Shown here: positions 34,894-44,001 of the stretch, one piece after another | Position numbering within the stretch: the first letter of the stretch is position 1 | Layout of the letters: the number at the start of each line of letters is the position of its first letter | Source: DASZIT01 sp963819695 | GTDB taxonomy: Bacteria; Actinomycetota; Acidimicrobiia; Acidimicrobiales; RAAP-2 | Direction of reading: 5' to 3' | Length of the DNA stretch: 64,000 nucleotides | Assembly (NCBI GenBank): GCA_963819695.1 | Contig: CAWFXD010000001.1 | Location: 124,001 to 188,000 of the forward strand | The notes under the pieces: generated by a model | Told to the model about the DNA's origin: nothing | The model's input: only the letters and a program-made list of their open reading frames with translations | Database searches by the model: none | Program-made: the position numbers and the translations under genes

Positions 34894-36826
34894 GTGGTCG
34901 ACCTTCAAAACGACGCGGTGGACGCCATCCCGGACGTCACCCCGTACCAGTCGCTGTACCGCCGGTTCCGCCCTTCGACCTTCGCGGAAGTCAAGGGTCA
35001 GGACCACGTGGTCCTCGCCCTCCGCAATGCGGTGCGGGACGGTCGGACGGCTCACGCCTACCTGTTCAGCGGCCCCCGAGGCACCGGCAAGACGTCCACC
35101 GCCCGGATCCTGGCCAAGGCGTTGAACTGCACCGACCTCCATGACGGTGAGCCGTGCGGCGAATGTTCCGCCTGCACCGAGATCGCCAAGGGAACCTCCC
35201 TGGATGTCCATGAACTCGACGCCGCCTCCAACAACGGGGTCGATGCCATGCGGGACCTGGTGTCACGGGCCGCGCTCGGAAGTCCGGGACGGCAGAAGGT
35301 GTACATCGTCGACGAGGTCCACATGTTGTCGACGCCCGCGTCCAACGCCCTGTTGAAGACCCTGGAAGAGCCGCCTCCCCACGTCATCTTCGTGTTGGCC
35401 ACCACCGACCCGCAGAAGGTGCTTCCCACCATTCGGAGCCGCACCCAGCACTATGAGTTCCGTCTGCTGGGGGCGGACACCCTGGGAGAGCTGCTCAATC
35501 AGGTGCGGCGGGACGCCCATCTCGACGTTGCCGACGAGGCCATCGACGTCGCCGTCCGGCGGGGTAGAGGTTCGGCCCGGGACGCCCTCTCGGTGCTCGA
35601 TCAGGCCGCCACCTCCGACACGGTGGAGGACGACCTTCCCGAACTGGATGAAATCGTTGAGGCCTTGGTGGAGCGGGACGCGGGTCGGGCGCTGGTGGCG
35701 GTGGCCCATCTCACCTCCGCCGGATTCAGTCCCCAGCAGCTGACCGGGGACCTCATCGATCTCCTCCGCCAGGGCTTTCTCGCCCTGGTCGCCCCCGAGC
35801 TCGCGGGTGTGGTCGAGGCGGAGCGGGACACCATCGGCGAGTTGACCGAACGACTGGGGCTCCCGGCCCTGGTCCGATCCATAGAGGTATTGGGCCGATC
35901 CCAGGTCGACATGCGGGACGCCCTCGATGCCCGGGTCAGTCTGGAGGTGGCGTTGGTCCGTCTGGCCCACCCCGAGGCTGACGAATCACCCGAAGCGATG
36001 TTGGTCCGGATCGAACGGCTCGAACGCCACCCCGGGGGTGCCGGCGCACCCGCGGCCGCGTCACCGGTGGTCGCGGCGCCATCGGCGATGCCTCCGTCAC
36101 CGGCGCCCGCTCCGTCACCCGCCGCCCCCCCGTCCTCGACGACGACTCCGTCACCGGGTGCGACCGCCGCCCGCAAGACGGTCGGAGCCGTACAGCGGGA
36201 GTCGGCACCGCCGGCGGCGGCAATCGCCGTCGAGGCCCCGGACCCTGCGGAGGCCAGCCCACCACCTGCTCCGTCCGGTCCCCGGGTCCGAGCCCGCAGC
36301 CGGTTCCGGTCGGGCGTTCCCGACCCGCGACGAGCTGGTCCAGGCCTGGGGCGACCACATCCTCGGACGTCTGCGGCCCAAGGCCAAAGCTCTCTTCCAG
36401 GCGGGGAGGTTCGTGGGTGCGGAAGGCGGCAAGGCGGTGTTCGGCCTGCCCAACGACACCCACCGCGAGCGCTGCGAGGCCATCCGCGGAGATGTCGAAC
36501 CGGCGCTGACCGAATACTTCGGGCTGCCGGTGGTGTTGTCGCTGGTGGTCGAGAGTGAAGCCGGTGGTCGGGGGGAGTCGGCGCCCCGGGCCGGCACCGC
36601 GACTCCGCCGGAGACCGGAGGTGGAACCCGGGCTGGTGCCGGTCTCGGGATACCCACGCCGCTGGTGCAGACCTCGCCGCCGCCCGGCGGGACCCCGGCG
36701 GACGACGAGGATGCCGGCGATCTGGCGAGCTTCCGGGATGGCGAACTGGGTGCCGAGGTGACGGTGAACAAACCGGCCGAGGCTCGGGTGCTCGAGGCGT
36801 TCCCCGGCGCCGAGGAAATCATCTAG
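34894..36826 (+). CDS. dnaX: DNA polymerase III subunit tau/gamma, frame interrupted at a CCCC run
   Basis: Clamp-loader ATPase. Seen: YRRFRPSTFAEVKGQDHV, Walker A GPRGTGKTST, zinc-binding cysteines in PCGECSAC plus a Cys eight or nine residues upstream, Walker B VYIVDEVHML, and sensor 1 LATTDP. A Pro/Ala/Ser-rich linker follows (about residues 385-465). The tau-like C-terminal domain (FPTRDELVQAWGDHIL and on to GAEEII at 36826) is in the +1 frame. The switch falls at CCCC, 36280-36283: removing one C joins the frames cleanly. It could be an assembly error, or a +1 slip that yields gamma- and tau-like forms. recR follows directly, and no ybaB gene lies between them. Confidence 0.88.
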
Positions 36827-37432
36827 ATGGGAGTCTTCTCCGGCCCGTTGCAGTCATTGATCGACGAGCTCGGGCGGCTCCCCGGCATCGGGCCCAAGTC
36901 GGCCCAGCGGATCACCTTCCATCTCCTGAAGGTGACCCCGGAGGACGCGCTCCGCCTGGCCCAGTCGATCATCGACGTGAAGGAGCGCATCACCCTGTGC
37001 ACCCGGTGCTTCAACGTCGCCGAGGGGGGACTGTGCGCCATCTGCCTCGATGATCGCCGGGATGCCACCTCCGTGTGCGTGGTCGAGGACCCCCGGGACA
37101 TCGTCGCCGTCGAGAAGACCGGCGAGTTCTCCGGGCGGTACCACGTGCTCCAGGGGGCGTTGAATCCCATCGAAGGCATCGGCCCCGAACAGTTGCGGGT
37201 CCGGGAGCTGCTGGCCAGGCTGGAGGAAGACGGGATCTCCGAGGTCATCCTGTGTACCAACCCCAATCTCGAGGGTGAGGCCACCGCCATGTATCTGGCC
37301 CGTCTGTTGAAGCCGATGGGCCTCGTCGTCACCCGCATTGCCAGTGGGCTCCCGGTCGGTGGCGACCTCGAGTACGCCGATGAGCTGACCCTCGGCCGGG
37401 CCCTGGAGGGTCGTCGGGTCGTCGATGCGTAG
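36827..37432 (+). CDS. recR: Recombination mediator RecR
   Basis: Helps RecA loading at gaps in the RecFOR pathway. N-terminal helix-hairpin-helix (LGRLPGIGPKSAQRITFHLL), C4 zinc finger with CTRC and CAIC, then a Toprim domain with VCVVEDPRDI and VILCTNPNLEGEATA. 201 residues, normal. The ATG immediately follows the dnaX stop (TAG-ATG), and GAGGAA lies about nine bases upstream. The direct dnaX-recR junction, without the usual ybaB/ebfC gene, is worth noting. Confidence 0.96.
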   Translation: MGVFSGPLQSLIDELGRLPGIGPKSAQRITFHLLKVTPEDALRLAQSIIDVKERITLCTRCFNVAEGGLCAICLDDRRDATSVCVVEDPRDIVAVEKTGEFSGRYHVLQGALNPIEGIGPEQLRVRELLARLEEDGISEVILCTNPNLEGEATAMYLARLLKPMGLVVTRIASGLPVGGDLEYADELTLGRALEGRRVVDA

Positions 37433-37456
37433 CCTGGTCGTCGACGGGGTCGTGGG

Positions 37457-38038
37457 ATGACGGAGCCGGCCGGGATGCTCAGATATCTGTGGGTGCTGCG
37501 CCACGGGAAGGCGGCCGGTAACCCTCCCGCCGGCGGGGGTGACAAGGAGCGCCCGCTGACGGCGCGAGGTCGGCGCGACGCCACCGCCCTCGGCCATCGG
37601 TTGGCGGCGGGAGTCGGTGTCTTCGGTCTCGCTGACGTTCCGCTGCCCCAGGTGGTCCTGTGCTCATCGGCGGTCCGGACCCGCCAAACCGCCGACCTGG
37701 TGCTGGAGGCGATGGGCGGGAACCTTCCCCTCGAGTCACTCCACTCCCTCTACGGGGCGAATCCGGACACCGTGCTCGGCTACCTCCGCGAGCTCGACGA
37801 TCAGGCCACGAGCGCCATGCTGGTCGGCCACAACCCGACCCTGTATGAGCTGGCGTTCGAGCTGCTGGCTCTGTCCTGGGATGGCGACGGTCAAGAAGCC
37901 GGCGACCGGTTGACCCTCCGCCACCACGGCTTCCCGACCTGCTCGCTGGCGGTGATCGGCCTGCCGGCCGGCTCGTGGTCGGAGGTCGGGGACGCCGGCG
38001 GCGGTTCGCTCGCCGGGGTGTTCAGCCCGCCGTATTGA
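37457..38038 (+). CDS. SixA-like histidine phosphatase
   Basis: 193 residues of the histidine-phosphatase superfamily. The RHG motif with the phospho-accepting His is in WVLRHGKA near residue 15, the conserved Arg in SSAVRTRQTADL, and the second His in LVGHNP. Short members like this are SixA-type phosphohistidine phosphatases; a nucleotide or sugar phosphatase is also possible. The start at 37457 is 24 nt after recR. An internal ATG (MLRYLWVLRHG, 37475) would remove only six residues. It is convergent with the methyltransferase that ends at 38072. Confidence 0.87.
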   Translation: MTEPAGMLRYLWVLRHGKAAGNPPAGGGDKERPLTARGRRDATALGHRLAAGVGVFGLADVPLPQVVLCSSAVRTRQTADLVLEAMGGNLPLESLHSLYGANPDTVLGYLRELDDQATSAMLVGHNPTLYELAFELLALSWDGDGQEAGDRLTLRHHGFPTCSLAVIGLPAGSWSEVGDAGGGSLAGVFSPPY

Positions 38039-38071
38039 CGGCGGCCGGCATCCCGGCCCGGCCCGATCCGC

Positions 38072-40036
38072 TCAACTCGAGGAACGTCGGAACAGTCGTG
38101 ACAGCGCCCGGAGCGGCCGGGTCAACCTCCAGCTGGAAGTTGCCTTGATCCGGGCGAATTCGGCCACGTGGGCGTCCAGGCTGATGCGGGTCTTGTAGAG
38201 GTCGGCCTGGGAGGTGGCCAACTGATCGAGGATCATGGCCATCTGCCGGGCATGGCCGTCGACCGCGGTGTGGTGGGCACTGACCAGGGCGTCGTGGCTG
38301 TCGACCAGCCTCCCGTAGGCCGCGCCCATGCGGCTCAGCTCCGCCTCCAGGGCGATCCGGGCCCCGACCCCCGGGTTGTACTCGGAGCTCAGAGCCAACG
38401 GAAGGTGCAGTTCGTCCCAGAGCACCGCTTCCTGCAGGCCCACGGCTTCGGCCCGGGTTGGCGGCTCGGGGGTGTGCAAGGAGACCTCGGCCTGGAAGGC
38501 GGCTTCGCCGGCCACCGCGTCGGCGATCCAGCTGCCATCCGCCGGGAGGCCGATCAGGGTTCCGATATAGCGGACGACCTCCTCGACGGTGAATGCACCC
38601 CAGCGGCTCGGTTTGGTCAGCCGGGACAGGCGGATGCCGGTGACCAGGGCCCCGCGGGCCACCACCGCCTCTCGGGCGATCCCGTTCTGAACGAACTTGG
38701 AATCGATGGCCCGGAGCAGACCGTCGGGGAGAGCCACCAGGTTGTGGGGTAGCAGGTCGATGGGAGTGGGTTGCCCGGGTTCGAACTCCAGGGTGAGGAG
38801 GTCGGTCCATCGGCCCAGCCAGTCGATGAGCTCCTTGTCGGTGGCCTGACTCAACAGATCCAGGAAATCGGTTCCGGCGATCCACGGGGTTCGCCCCAAC
38901 CGGAGCTGGACCCGGGTGCCCGGAGGGTCTTGGCCGGGCACGTCATCGGCGAGGGCCCGCCGATCGAACACGATGGTGCCGTCTTGGCTGAGGACCCGGG
39001 TTTCCGAGGCGTAGCCGGCTCGTCGGGCGGTGGAGTAGTAGGCAGCCAGCTGATCATCGGGCCACAAGGCTCCCGATTGCCGGCGGGAGGCCAGGATCAC
39101 GAACGAGTTGGCCGTCTCGGGTCCGAGGCCGGCCTCGATCATGGTGCGCCACACCGCCCCCTCGTTGGCCACCCGCTCGACATCGCCGCCCCAGTCGGGG
39201 CTGGGGAAGTGGGGGATCCGGTAAGCCAGCGACGGGTCGGTCTCCAGGAGCTCTTCGGACATCACGATCCGGGCCAGCTTGTAGTCGGGGAAGGCCCCGA
39301 ACACCCGGGGAGTCAGCCGGGTCTGGCGGATGAGCCCGTCGAGTTCGCCCCGGGAGAAGGTCCGGGCCAGCGAGCCGTTGGGATAGCCCTCCAGCGAATC
39401 GAACGGGCGGTTCGAGTGATCCTCGGGGGCCCCGGAGAGGTACTTGACCCCGATGCGGTTCTCGATGGCGACCAGCAGGGATCCATCCTCGGTCAACAGC
39501 GAGGCGGCCCGGTGGAGGAACTTTTGGTAGGGGGCGACCTCGGCCGAGCCCGAACCGACGTATTCGAGCACCCCGACCAGCACGATGAGGTCGTAGACGT
39601 TGTCACCGGGGACGTCGAACAGATCCCCGACGAATACCTCGACCCCGGGCAGATCGCGGGTCCGGGTGCGGGCGACCCGGGCCCGGGCGAGCACCGGTTC
39701 GACGGCGTCGACCAGATCACATCTCTCGCCCAGGTAACGGGTGATCGCCCCGCACTCGGCGCCGACCTCCAGCACCTTGCATTCCCGCGGCAGGTTCAAC
39801 GGCCGCAGGACGTTGGCCCGGTCGTGACTCAGGTGGTAGCGCTCCGGCCAGGTTTGCGCGCTTCCGGCCAGTTCGTCGCTGGTCGAACTCAGGTCTTCGG
39901 CACCGTCGATGATGTCGAACAGGCGGAGTTCGGCACCGTCGAGATCCAGAAGCGAGGTCGCGGACAGGACCCGACAACCATCCTCATCGACCGAAGCGCC
40001 GAGAGCCCGCAGCGGAGTGGTGGCGAGTTCGCCCAT
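38072..40036 (-). CDS. Methyltransferase / kinase-like / coiled-coil protein (WbdD-like architecture)
   Basis: 654 residues with three parts. A class I SAM methyltransferase spans about 60-270 (VLEVGAECGAITRYLGE, YDLIVLVGVLEYV, LLVAIENRIGVKYL). A middle region of about 330-520 has IDLLPHNLVALPDG...AIDSKF, which reads like a degenerate kinase catalytic loop (DLxPxN...IDxE). A helical region near 530-625 ends in SSWRLTRPLRALSRLFRR, a tail common in actinobacterial polysaccharide enzymes. The order methyltransferase-kinase-coiled coil matches WbdD-type terminators of polysaccharide chain length. No glycosyltransferase or ABC exporter lies nearby in this window. The kinase assignment is tentative. 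Confidence 0.75.
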   Translation of the reverse strand: MGELATTPLRALGASVDEDGCRVLSATSLLDLDGAELRLFDIIDGAEDLSSTSDELAGSAQTWPERYHLSHDRANVLRPLNLPRECKVLEVGAECGAITRYLGERCDLVDAVEPVLARARVARTRTRDLPGVEVFVGDLFDVPGDNVYDLIVLVGVLEYVGSGSAEVAPYQKFLHRAASLLTEDGSLLVAIENRIGVKYLSGAPEDHSNRPFDSLEGYPNGSLARTFSRGELDGLIRQTRLTPRVFGAFPDYKLARIVMSEELLETDPSLAYRIPHFPSPDWGGDVERVANEGAVWRTMIEAGLGPETANSFVILASRRQSGALWPDDQLAAYYSTARRAGYASETRVLSQDGTIVFDRRALADDVPGQDPPGTRVQLRLGRTPWIAGTDFLDLLSQATDKELIDWLGRWTDLLTLEFEPGQPTPIDLLPHNLVALPDGLLRAIDSKFVQNGIAREAVVARGALVTGIRLSRLTKPSRWGAFTVEEVVRYIGTLIGLPADGSWIADAVAGEAAFQAEVSLHTPEPPTRAEAVGLQEAVLWDELHLPLALSSEYNPGVGARIALEAELSRMGAAYGRLVDSHDALVSAHHTAVDGHARQMAMILDQLATSQADLYKTRISLDAHVAEFARIKATSSWRLTRPLRALSRLFRRSSS

Positions 40037-40142
40037 CGTTGAAAGTCAACACCCCTGTTCTGTGAGAAGGCCGAACCGAAGTCGGAGCACTCGGTGGTGG
40101 CCGGCCCGAGTGGCGCTGTCGGCGATCAGCGGGAGGCTGCCG

Positions 40143-41324
40143 TTATAGCGTCCGGAGCACCGCGGCGTCGCCTTGGCCACCACCACCGCACAGACTGACC
40201 GCCGCCGTGCCTCCACCCCGACGCTTGAGCTCGAGCAGGGAGGTGAGGGCGAGCCGGGTACCCGACATGCCGACCGGGTGCCCGAGGGCGATGGCCCCAC
40301 CGTTCACGTTGAGCTTGTCCTCGGGGATGCCGAGCTCGTCGGCGGATGCCAGGCCCACCGCCGCGAAGGCCTCATTGATCTCGAACAGGTCGATATCGCT
40401 GATCGACAGGCCGGTCTTGGCCAGGGCCACCGACATGGCGTGGGCCGGCTGATGGAGAAGCGATGGATCCGGGCCGGCCACCTGGCCGTAGCCGATCAGC
40501 TCACCCAGCGGCGAGACGCCCAGCTCCCCGGCCTTGGCTTTGGACATCACGATGACCGCGGCGCCGCCATCGGAGATCTGGGAGGCGTTGCCGGCGGTGA
40601 TGGTCCCGTTCTTGTCGAAGGCGGGCCGGAGCTTGGCCAAGGACTCGGCCGTCGTCTCCGGGCGCACCCCCTCGTCGGTGTCGACCACGATCGGGTCGCC
40701 CTTGCGCTGGGGCACATTGACCGGGACGATCTCCTCGCCGAACTTACCGTCCTTGATGGCGGCGGCCGCCCGTTCGTGGGAGAGGGCGCTGAAGGCGTCC
40801 TGGCGCTCGCGGGAGACTCCGTCGGCTCCGTTGTAGATCTCGGTGCTGAGCCCCATGGCCCGTTGGTCGAAGGCGCAGAACAGACCGTCGTACATCATCG
40901 AGTCAACCAGGTTGCCGTCCCCGATCCGGTAGCCGGCCCGGGCGCCGGGAAGCAGGTAGGGCGCCTGGGTCATCGACTCCATTCCCCCGGCCACCACGAT
41001 GTCGGCCTCGCCGGCGTTGATCATCAGGTCGGCCAGGTAGATGGCGTTGAGGCCGGAGAGGCAGACCTTGTTCACGGTGGTCGCGGCCACGCTCATCGGG
41101 ATCCCGGCGTTGGCCGCCGCCTGGCGAGCGGTGATCTGCCCGGCTCCGGCCTGGATCACCTGCCCCATGAACACGTAGTCGACCTGCTCGGGCTTGATTC
41201 CGGCCCGCTCCAGGGCGGCGGCGATGGCAAACCCTCCCAACTCGGTGGCGGCGAAGCCACCCAATGAGCCCGACAGCTTCCCGATCGGGGTACGGGCACC
41301 AGCAACGATGACAGAACCGGACAT
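40143..41324 (-). CDS. Acetyl-CoA C-acetyltransferase (thiolase)
   Basis: 393 residues. Condenses two acetyl-CoA to acetoacetyl-CoA or cleaves 3-ketoacyl-CoA. The nucleophile Cys lies in VNKVCLSG near residue 88, NEAFAA and GAIALGHPVGMSG carry the conserved His, and the second Cys is in SLCGGGGQG near the end. AGARTPIGK at the N-terminus is also characteristic. The ATG at 41324 has GGAGG six bases upstream. It is divergent from ccr with 200 bp between the starts, and together with the hydroxybutyryl-CoA dehydrogenase 14 kb away it would feed crotonyl-CoA into the ethylmalonyl-CoA pathway. Degradative and biosynthetic types cannot be told apart from this alone. Confidence 0.94.
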   Translation of the reverse strand: MSGSVIVAGARTPIGKLSGSLGGFAATELGGFAIAAALERAGIKPEQVDYVFMGQVIQAGAGQITARQAAANAGIPMSVAATTVNKVCLSGLNAIYLADLMINAGEADIVVAGGMESMTQAPYLLPGARAGYRIGDGNLVDSMMYDGLFCAFDQRAMGLSTEIYNGADGVSRERQDAFSALSHERAAAAIKDGKFGEEIVPVNVPQRKGDPIVVDTDEGVRPETTAESLAKLRPAFDKNGTITAGNASQISDGGAAVIVMSKAKAGELGVSPLGELIGYGQVAGPDPSLLHQPAHAMSVALAKTGLSISDIDLFEINEAFAAVGLASADELGIPEDKLNVNGGAIALGHPVGMSGTRLALTSLLELKRRGGGTAAVSLCGGGGQGDAAVLRTL

Positions 41325-41510
41325 GTTGACCTCCGGGGCCTGACGGCCCGATTAGGCGGCGACCCCCTGGGGCCGAGTTCGCCAACAGACTATCGGCGCT
41401 TCGGGCGGGCAGGAACTCGAAGACGGCGAGGACCTGGTCAGAGACGACTGGCCCGGTGGCGCCGGCCAACCGGCTGGTTTCCGACCGGTAACCCGGGACG
41501 CCAGTCGGGC

Positions 41511-41516
41511 TATCCT
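41511..41516 (+). promoter_or_regulatory. -10 element TATCCT, leaderless ccr start
   Basis: TATCCT ends eight bases before the ATG at 41525 with no Shine-Dalgarno sequence between. No obvious -35 box. Confidence 0.45.
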
Positions 41517-41524
41517 CCCATCCC

Positions 41525-42865
41525 ATGCAGGAGTTCCTTTCAGCCATTCAATCGGGTGCCTCCGGAGACGAAATCGCCTCCATCCCGATTCCCGACACCT
41601 ACCGGGCCGCCTTCGTGTCCCGCGACGAAGTGGACATGTTCGACGGCCTCGAGTCCGAGGACAAGGACCCGCGGAAGTCGCTCCACGTGGGCGACGTCGC
41701 CGTACCGGAGCTGGCCCCCGACGAGGCCTACATCGCGGTGATGGCCAGTTCCATCAACTTCAATACGGTGTGGACGTCGATCTTCGAGCCGCTGCCGACT
41801 TTCGGCTTCCTCGACCGTCTGGGCAAGGAGAGCGCCTGGGGCGCCCGCCACGCGCTCCCGTACCACGTGGTCGGGTCCGACGCCGCCGCGGTGGTGCTGC
41901 GTACCGGATCGGCGGTCCGCAACTGGAAGCCCGGCGACCGGGTCACTGTGCACTGCAACTACGTCGATGACCAGAGCCCGAGCTCGCATGACGACTCGAT
42001 GCTGGCGGACAACCAACGGATCTGGGGCTTCGAGACGAACTTCGGCGGCCTGGCCGACCTGGCGGTGGTCAAGGCCAACCAGTTGATGCCCAAGCCGCGG
42101 CACCTGAGTTGGGAAGAAGCCGCGGTCAACGCCCTCTGCAACTCCACCTCCTATCGCATGCTGGTGTCGAAGAACGGGGCTTCGATGCAGCAAGGCGACA
42201 AAGTGCTGGTGTGGGGCGCCTCAGGCGGGCTGGGTGCCTACGCGGTCCAGTACGTCCTCAACGGCGGCGGCACCCCGGTCGGGGTGGTGTCCTCCCCCGG
42301 AAAGGTCGAGCTCCTCCATGACCTCGGGGTCGAGGCGGTCATCGACCGCAAAGCCGCCGCTTACAAGTTCTGGAAGGACGAGAACACCCAGGATGAATCG
42401 GAGTGGCGACGGCTGGGCAAGGACATCCGCGGGCTGGTCGGCGAGGATGTCGACATCGTGTTCGAGCACCCCGGCCGCCAGACGATGGGCGCCTCGGTGT
42501 TCGCCGCCAAGCGGGGCGGGATCATCATGACCTGCGCGGCGACGTCGGGGTACATGATCGAGTACGACAACCGGCACCTGTGGATGAAGCTGAAGACCAT
42601 CAAGGGATCCCACTTCGCCAACTACCGGGAGGCGTGGGACGCCAACCAACTGGTGTGCGAGGGGAAGATCCTGCCGGCCCTTTCCGCCGTCCATAGCCTC
42701 GACCACGTGGGGGACGCCGCCTACCAGGTCCACCACAACCTCCACGAGGGGAAGATCGGGGTGCTGTGCCTGGCGCCGGAGGAGGGCTTGGGGATCGAGG
42801 ATCCCGAGCTCCGGGCCGAGGTCGGCGAAGATCGGATCAGCCTGTTCCGGAGGCACGGCGCATGA
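41525..42865 (+). CDS. ccr: Crotonyl-CoA carboxylase/reductase
   Basis: Key enzyme of the ethylmalonyl-CoA pathway: crotonyl-CoA + CO2 + NADPH gives ethylmalonyl-CoA. 446 residues, MDR superfamily. Diagnostic stretches are SINFNTVWTSIFEPLPTF, HALPYHVVGSDAAAVVLRTG, NSTSYRML, the NADPH motif VWGASGGLGAYAVQY and FEHPGRQTMG followed by IKGSHFANYREA. The region with Asn and Glu residues that hold CO2 is present as far as can be judged. The start at 41525 is supported by the leaderless -10. It overlaps the epimerase start by four bases (ATGA), so translation is coupled. Confidence 0.96.
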   Translation: MQEFLSAIQSGASGDEIASIPIPDTYRAAFVSRDEVDMFDGLESEDKDPRKSLHVGDVAVPELAPDEAYIAVMASSINFNTVWTSIFEPLPTFGFLDRLGKESAWGARHALPYHVVGSDAAAVVLRTGSAVRNWKPGDRVTVHCNYVDDQSPSSHDDSMLADNQRIWGFETNFGGLADLAVVKANQLMPKPRHLSWEEAAVNALCNSTSYRMLVSKNGASMQQGDKVLVWGASGGLGAYAVQYVLNGGGTPVGVVSSPGKVELLHDLGVEAVIDRKAAAYKFWKDENTQDESEWRRLGKDIRGLVGEDVDIVFEHPGRQTMGASVFAAKRGGIIMTCAATSGYMIEYDNRHLWMKLKTIKGSHFANYREAWDANQLVCEGKILPALSAVHSLDHVGDAAYQVHHNLHEGKIGVLCLAPEEGLGIEDPELRAEVGEDRISLFRRHGA

Positions 42866-43271
42866 CCGAGCCACTGCTCACCGAGATCGACCACGTGGCC
42901 ATCGCCGTCCAGGATCTGGAAGCGGCCATCGCCTATTACGCCGAGACCTACGGGGCCACGGTGGCCCACCGCGAGCGGATCGACTCCGACGGGGTCGAGG
43001 AGGCGCTGCTGAAGGTGGCTGACAGTTACATCCAGCTCCTCACCCCGACTTCGCCACCTCGCCGGTGGCCAAGTACCTGGAGAAGAAGGGCGAGGGCCTC
43101 CACCACGTCGGCTACCGGGTGGCCGACTGCGCCGTCGCCCTCCAGTCGGTAAAGGACCATGGGGGCCAGGTCATCGATGACCAACCCCGCCCCGGCTCGA
43201 GGGGGACCACCGTGGCCTTCATCCACCCCAAGGGCGCCTTCGGGACCCTGATCGAGCTGGTCCAGGAGTGA
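42862..43271 (+). CDS. Methylmalonyl/ethylmalonyl-CoA epimerase (VOC family), frameshifted
   Basis: Racemises the 2-position of methylmalonyl- or ethylmalonyl-CoA. VOC fold of about 136 residues: metal-site His in IDHVAIAVQDLEAA, GAT...HRE, the second His in EGLHHVGYRV, and a metal Glu in GTLIELVQE. The middle is broken near 43053-43055: TPTSP should continue as SPVAKYLEKKGEGLHH in the next frame, so one base (probably G) is missing. The ATG at 42862 overlaps the ccr stop. With ccr upstream and a MeaA-type mutase 9 kb away, an ethylmalonyl-CoA pathway role is likely. A strong hairpin ends the gene. Confidence 0.85.
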
Positions 43272-43274
43272 AGG

Positions 43275-43300
43275 CGACGCCGGCACGGGTGCCGGCGTCG
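43275..43300. terminator. Bidirectional hairpin terminator
   Basis: CGACGCCGGCAC, two bases, then GTGCCGGCGTCG: a perfect 12-bp stem. It starts three bases after the epimerase stop and lies 30 bp from the stop of the convergent gene at 43331. No T tail, as is common in GC-rich actinobacteria. Confidence 0.75.
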
Positions 43301-43330
43301 GGGTGGAGGAGAACGGGTGGGACCCCCGGA

Positions 43331-43987
43331 TCAGCCGCGTTGCGCGTAGGGCTGGCAGATCTGGCAGGGGGTGAGGTCGGGGTCATCGGGGCGGGCCGAG
43401 CGGAGGTCGGGGTTGTCGGCCACCACCGGGCAGGTGGGGAGATGGGCCATGGTGCCGTAGGCGGTGGCGACCAGGCCCGGGTTGGAGCCCCGGGGCGGCA
43501 CCGGAGCAAACCCGGACGCTGAGGCCGCGGCTCCGGGCGGAGCCGGTGCCGTCAGCGGCCCGGCCGACGCCACTTGGGCCAGCTGGGCGGAGATGCGCTC
43601 GAGGGCGTCGACCGACCGCTGGTCCTGGGTCTGAACGGTCCGGAGGAGTTGGACCATGCGGGTGAGCCAGTAGCCGAAGTAGCAGAAGCCACCGAAGATG
43701 ACCAGGGCCAGGCCGAGGAGGCCGCCGCTGATGAGGTAGTCGAGCTGGGCATAGGTGCGGAAGGTGTGGGCGGCGCCGTACCAGCCGACGATGATGACCA
43801 GTATCCCGGCGGGCATGGCCACGCCTCCCAGGACGAGCAGGATCTGCTCGATCTTGATGGCGCGGGCCCGGACCCGGATACGGGCGATGGCGTCGACCAA
43901 CGCCGCCTGCCGGCTGGAGGCTTTGTCCGAGACGGCAGCGTCAGACCCGGTAGCCGGGAAGCTTCCCTGTCGAGTGATGATGGCCAT
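43331..43987 (-). CDS. Two-TM membrane protein with C-terminal cysteines, unknown function
   Basis: 218 residues, not recognised. Two membrane segments: ILLVLGGVAMPAGILVIIVG and LISGGLLGLALVIFGGFCYF. They are followed by a helical, probably cytoplasmic, stretch (LLRTVQTQDQRSVDALERIS) and an Ala/Pro-rich linker. The C-terminus has THLPTC-like spacing: Cys in LPTCPVV and a CQIC pair in DLTPCQICQPY, a possible metal site. It is the last gene of the Liv-type ABC transporter operon, 14 nt after the secreted anchor protein, and may be an accessory component. The ATG at 43987 has AAGGA ten bases upstream; an upstream ATG at 44077 is inside the previous gene and rejected. Confidence 0.7.
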   Translation of the reverse strand: MAIITRQGSFPATGSDAAVSDKASSRQAALVDAIARIRVRARAIKIEQILLVLGGVAMPAGILVIIVGWYGAAHTFRTYAQLDYLISGGLLGLALVIFGGFCYFGYWLTRMVQLLRTVQTQDQRSVDALERISAQLAQVASAGPLTAPAPPGAAASASGFAPVPPRGSNPGLVATAYGTMAHLPTCPVVADNPDLRSARPDDPDLTPCQICQPYAQRG

Positions 43988-44001
43988 GGCTGAGCGATCC
44001 T

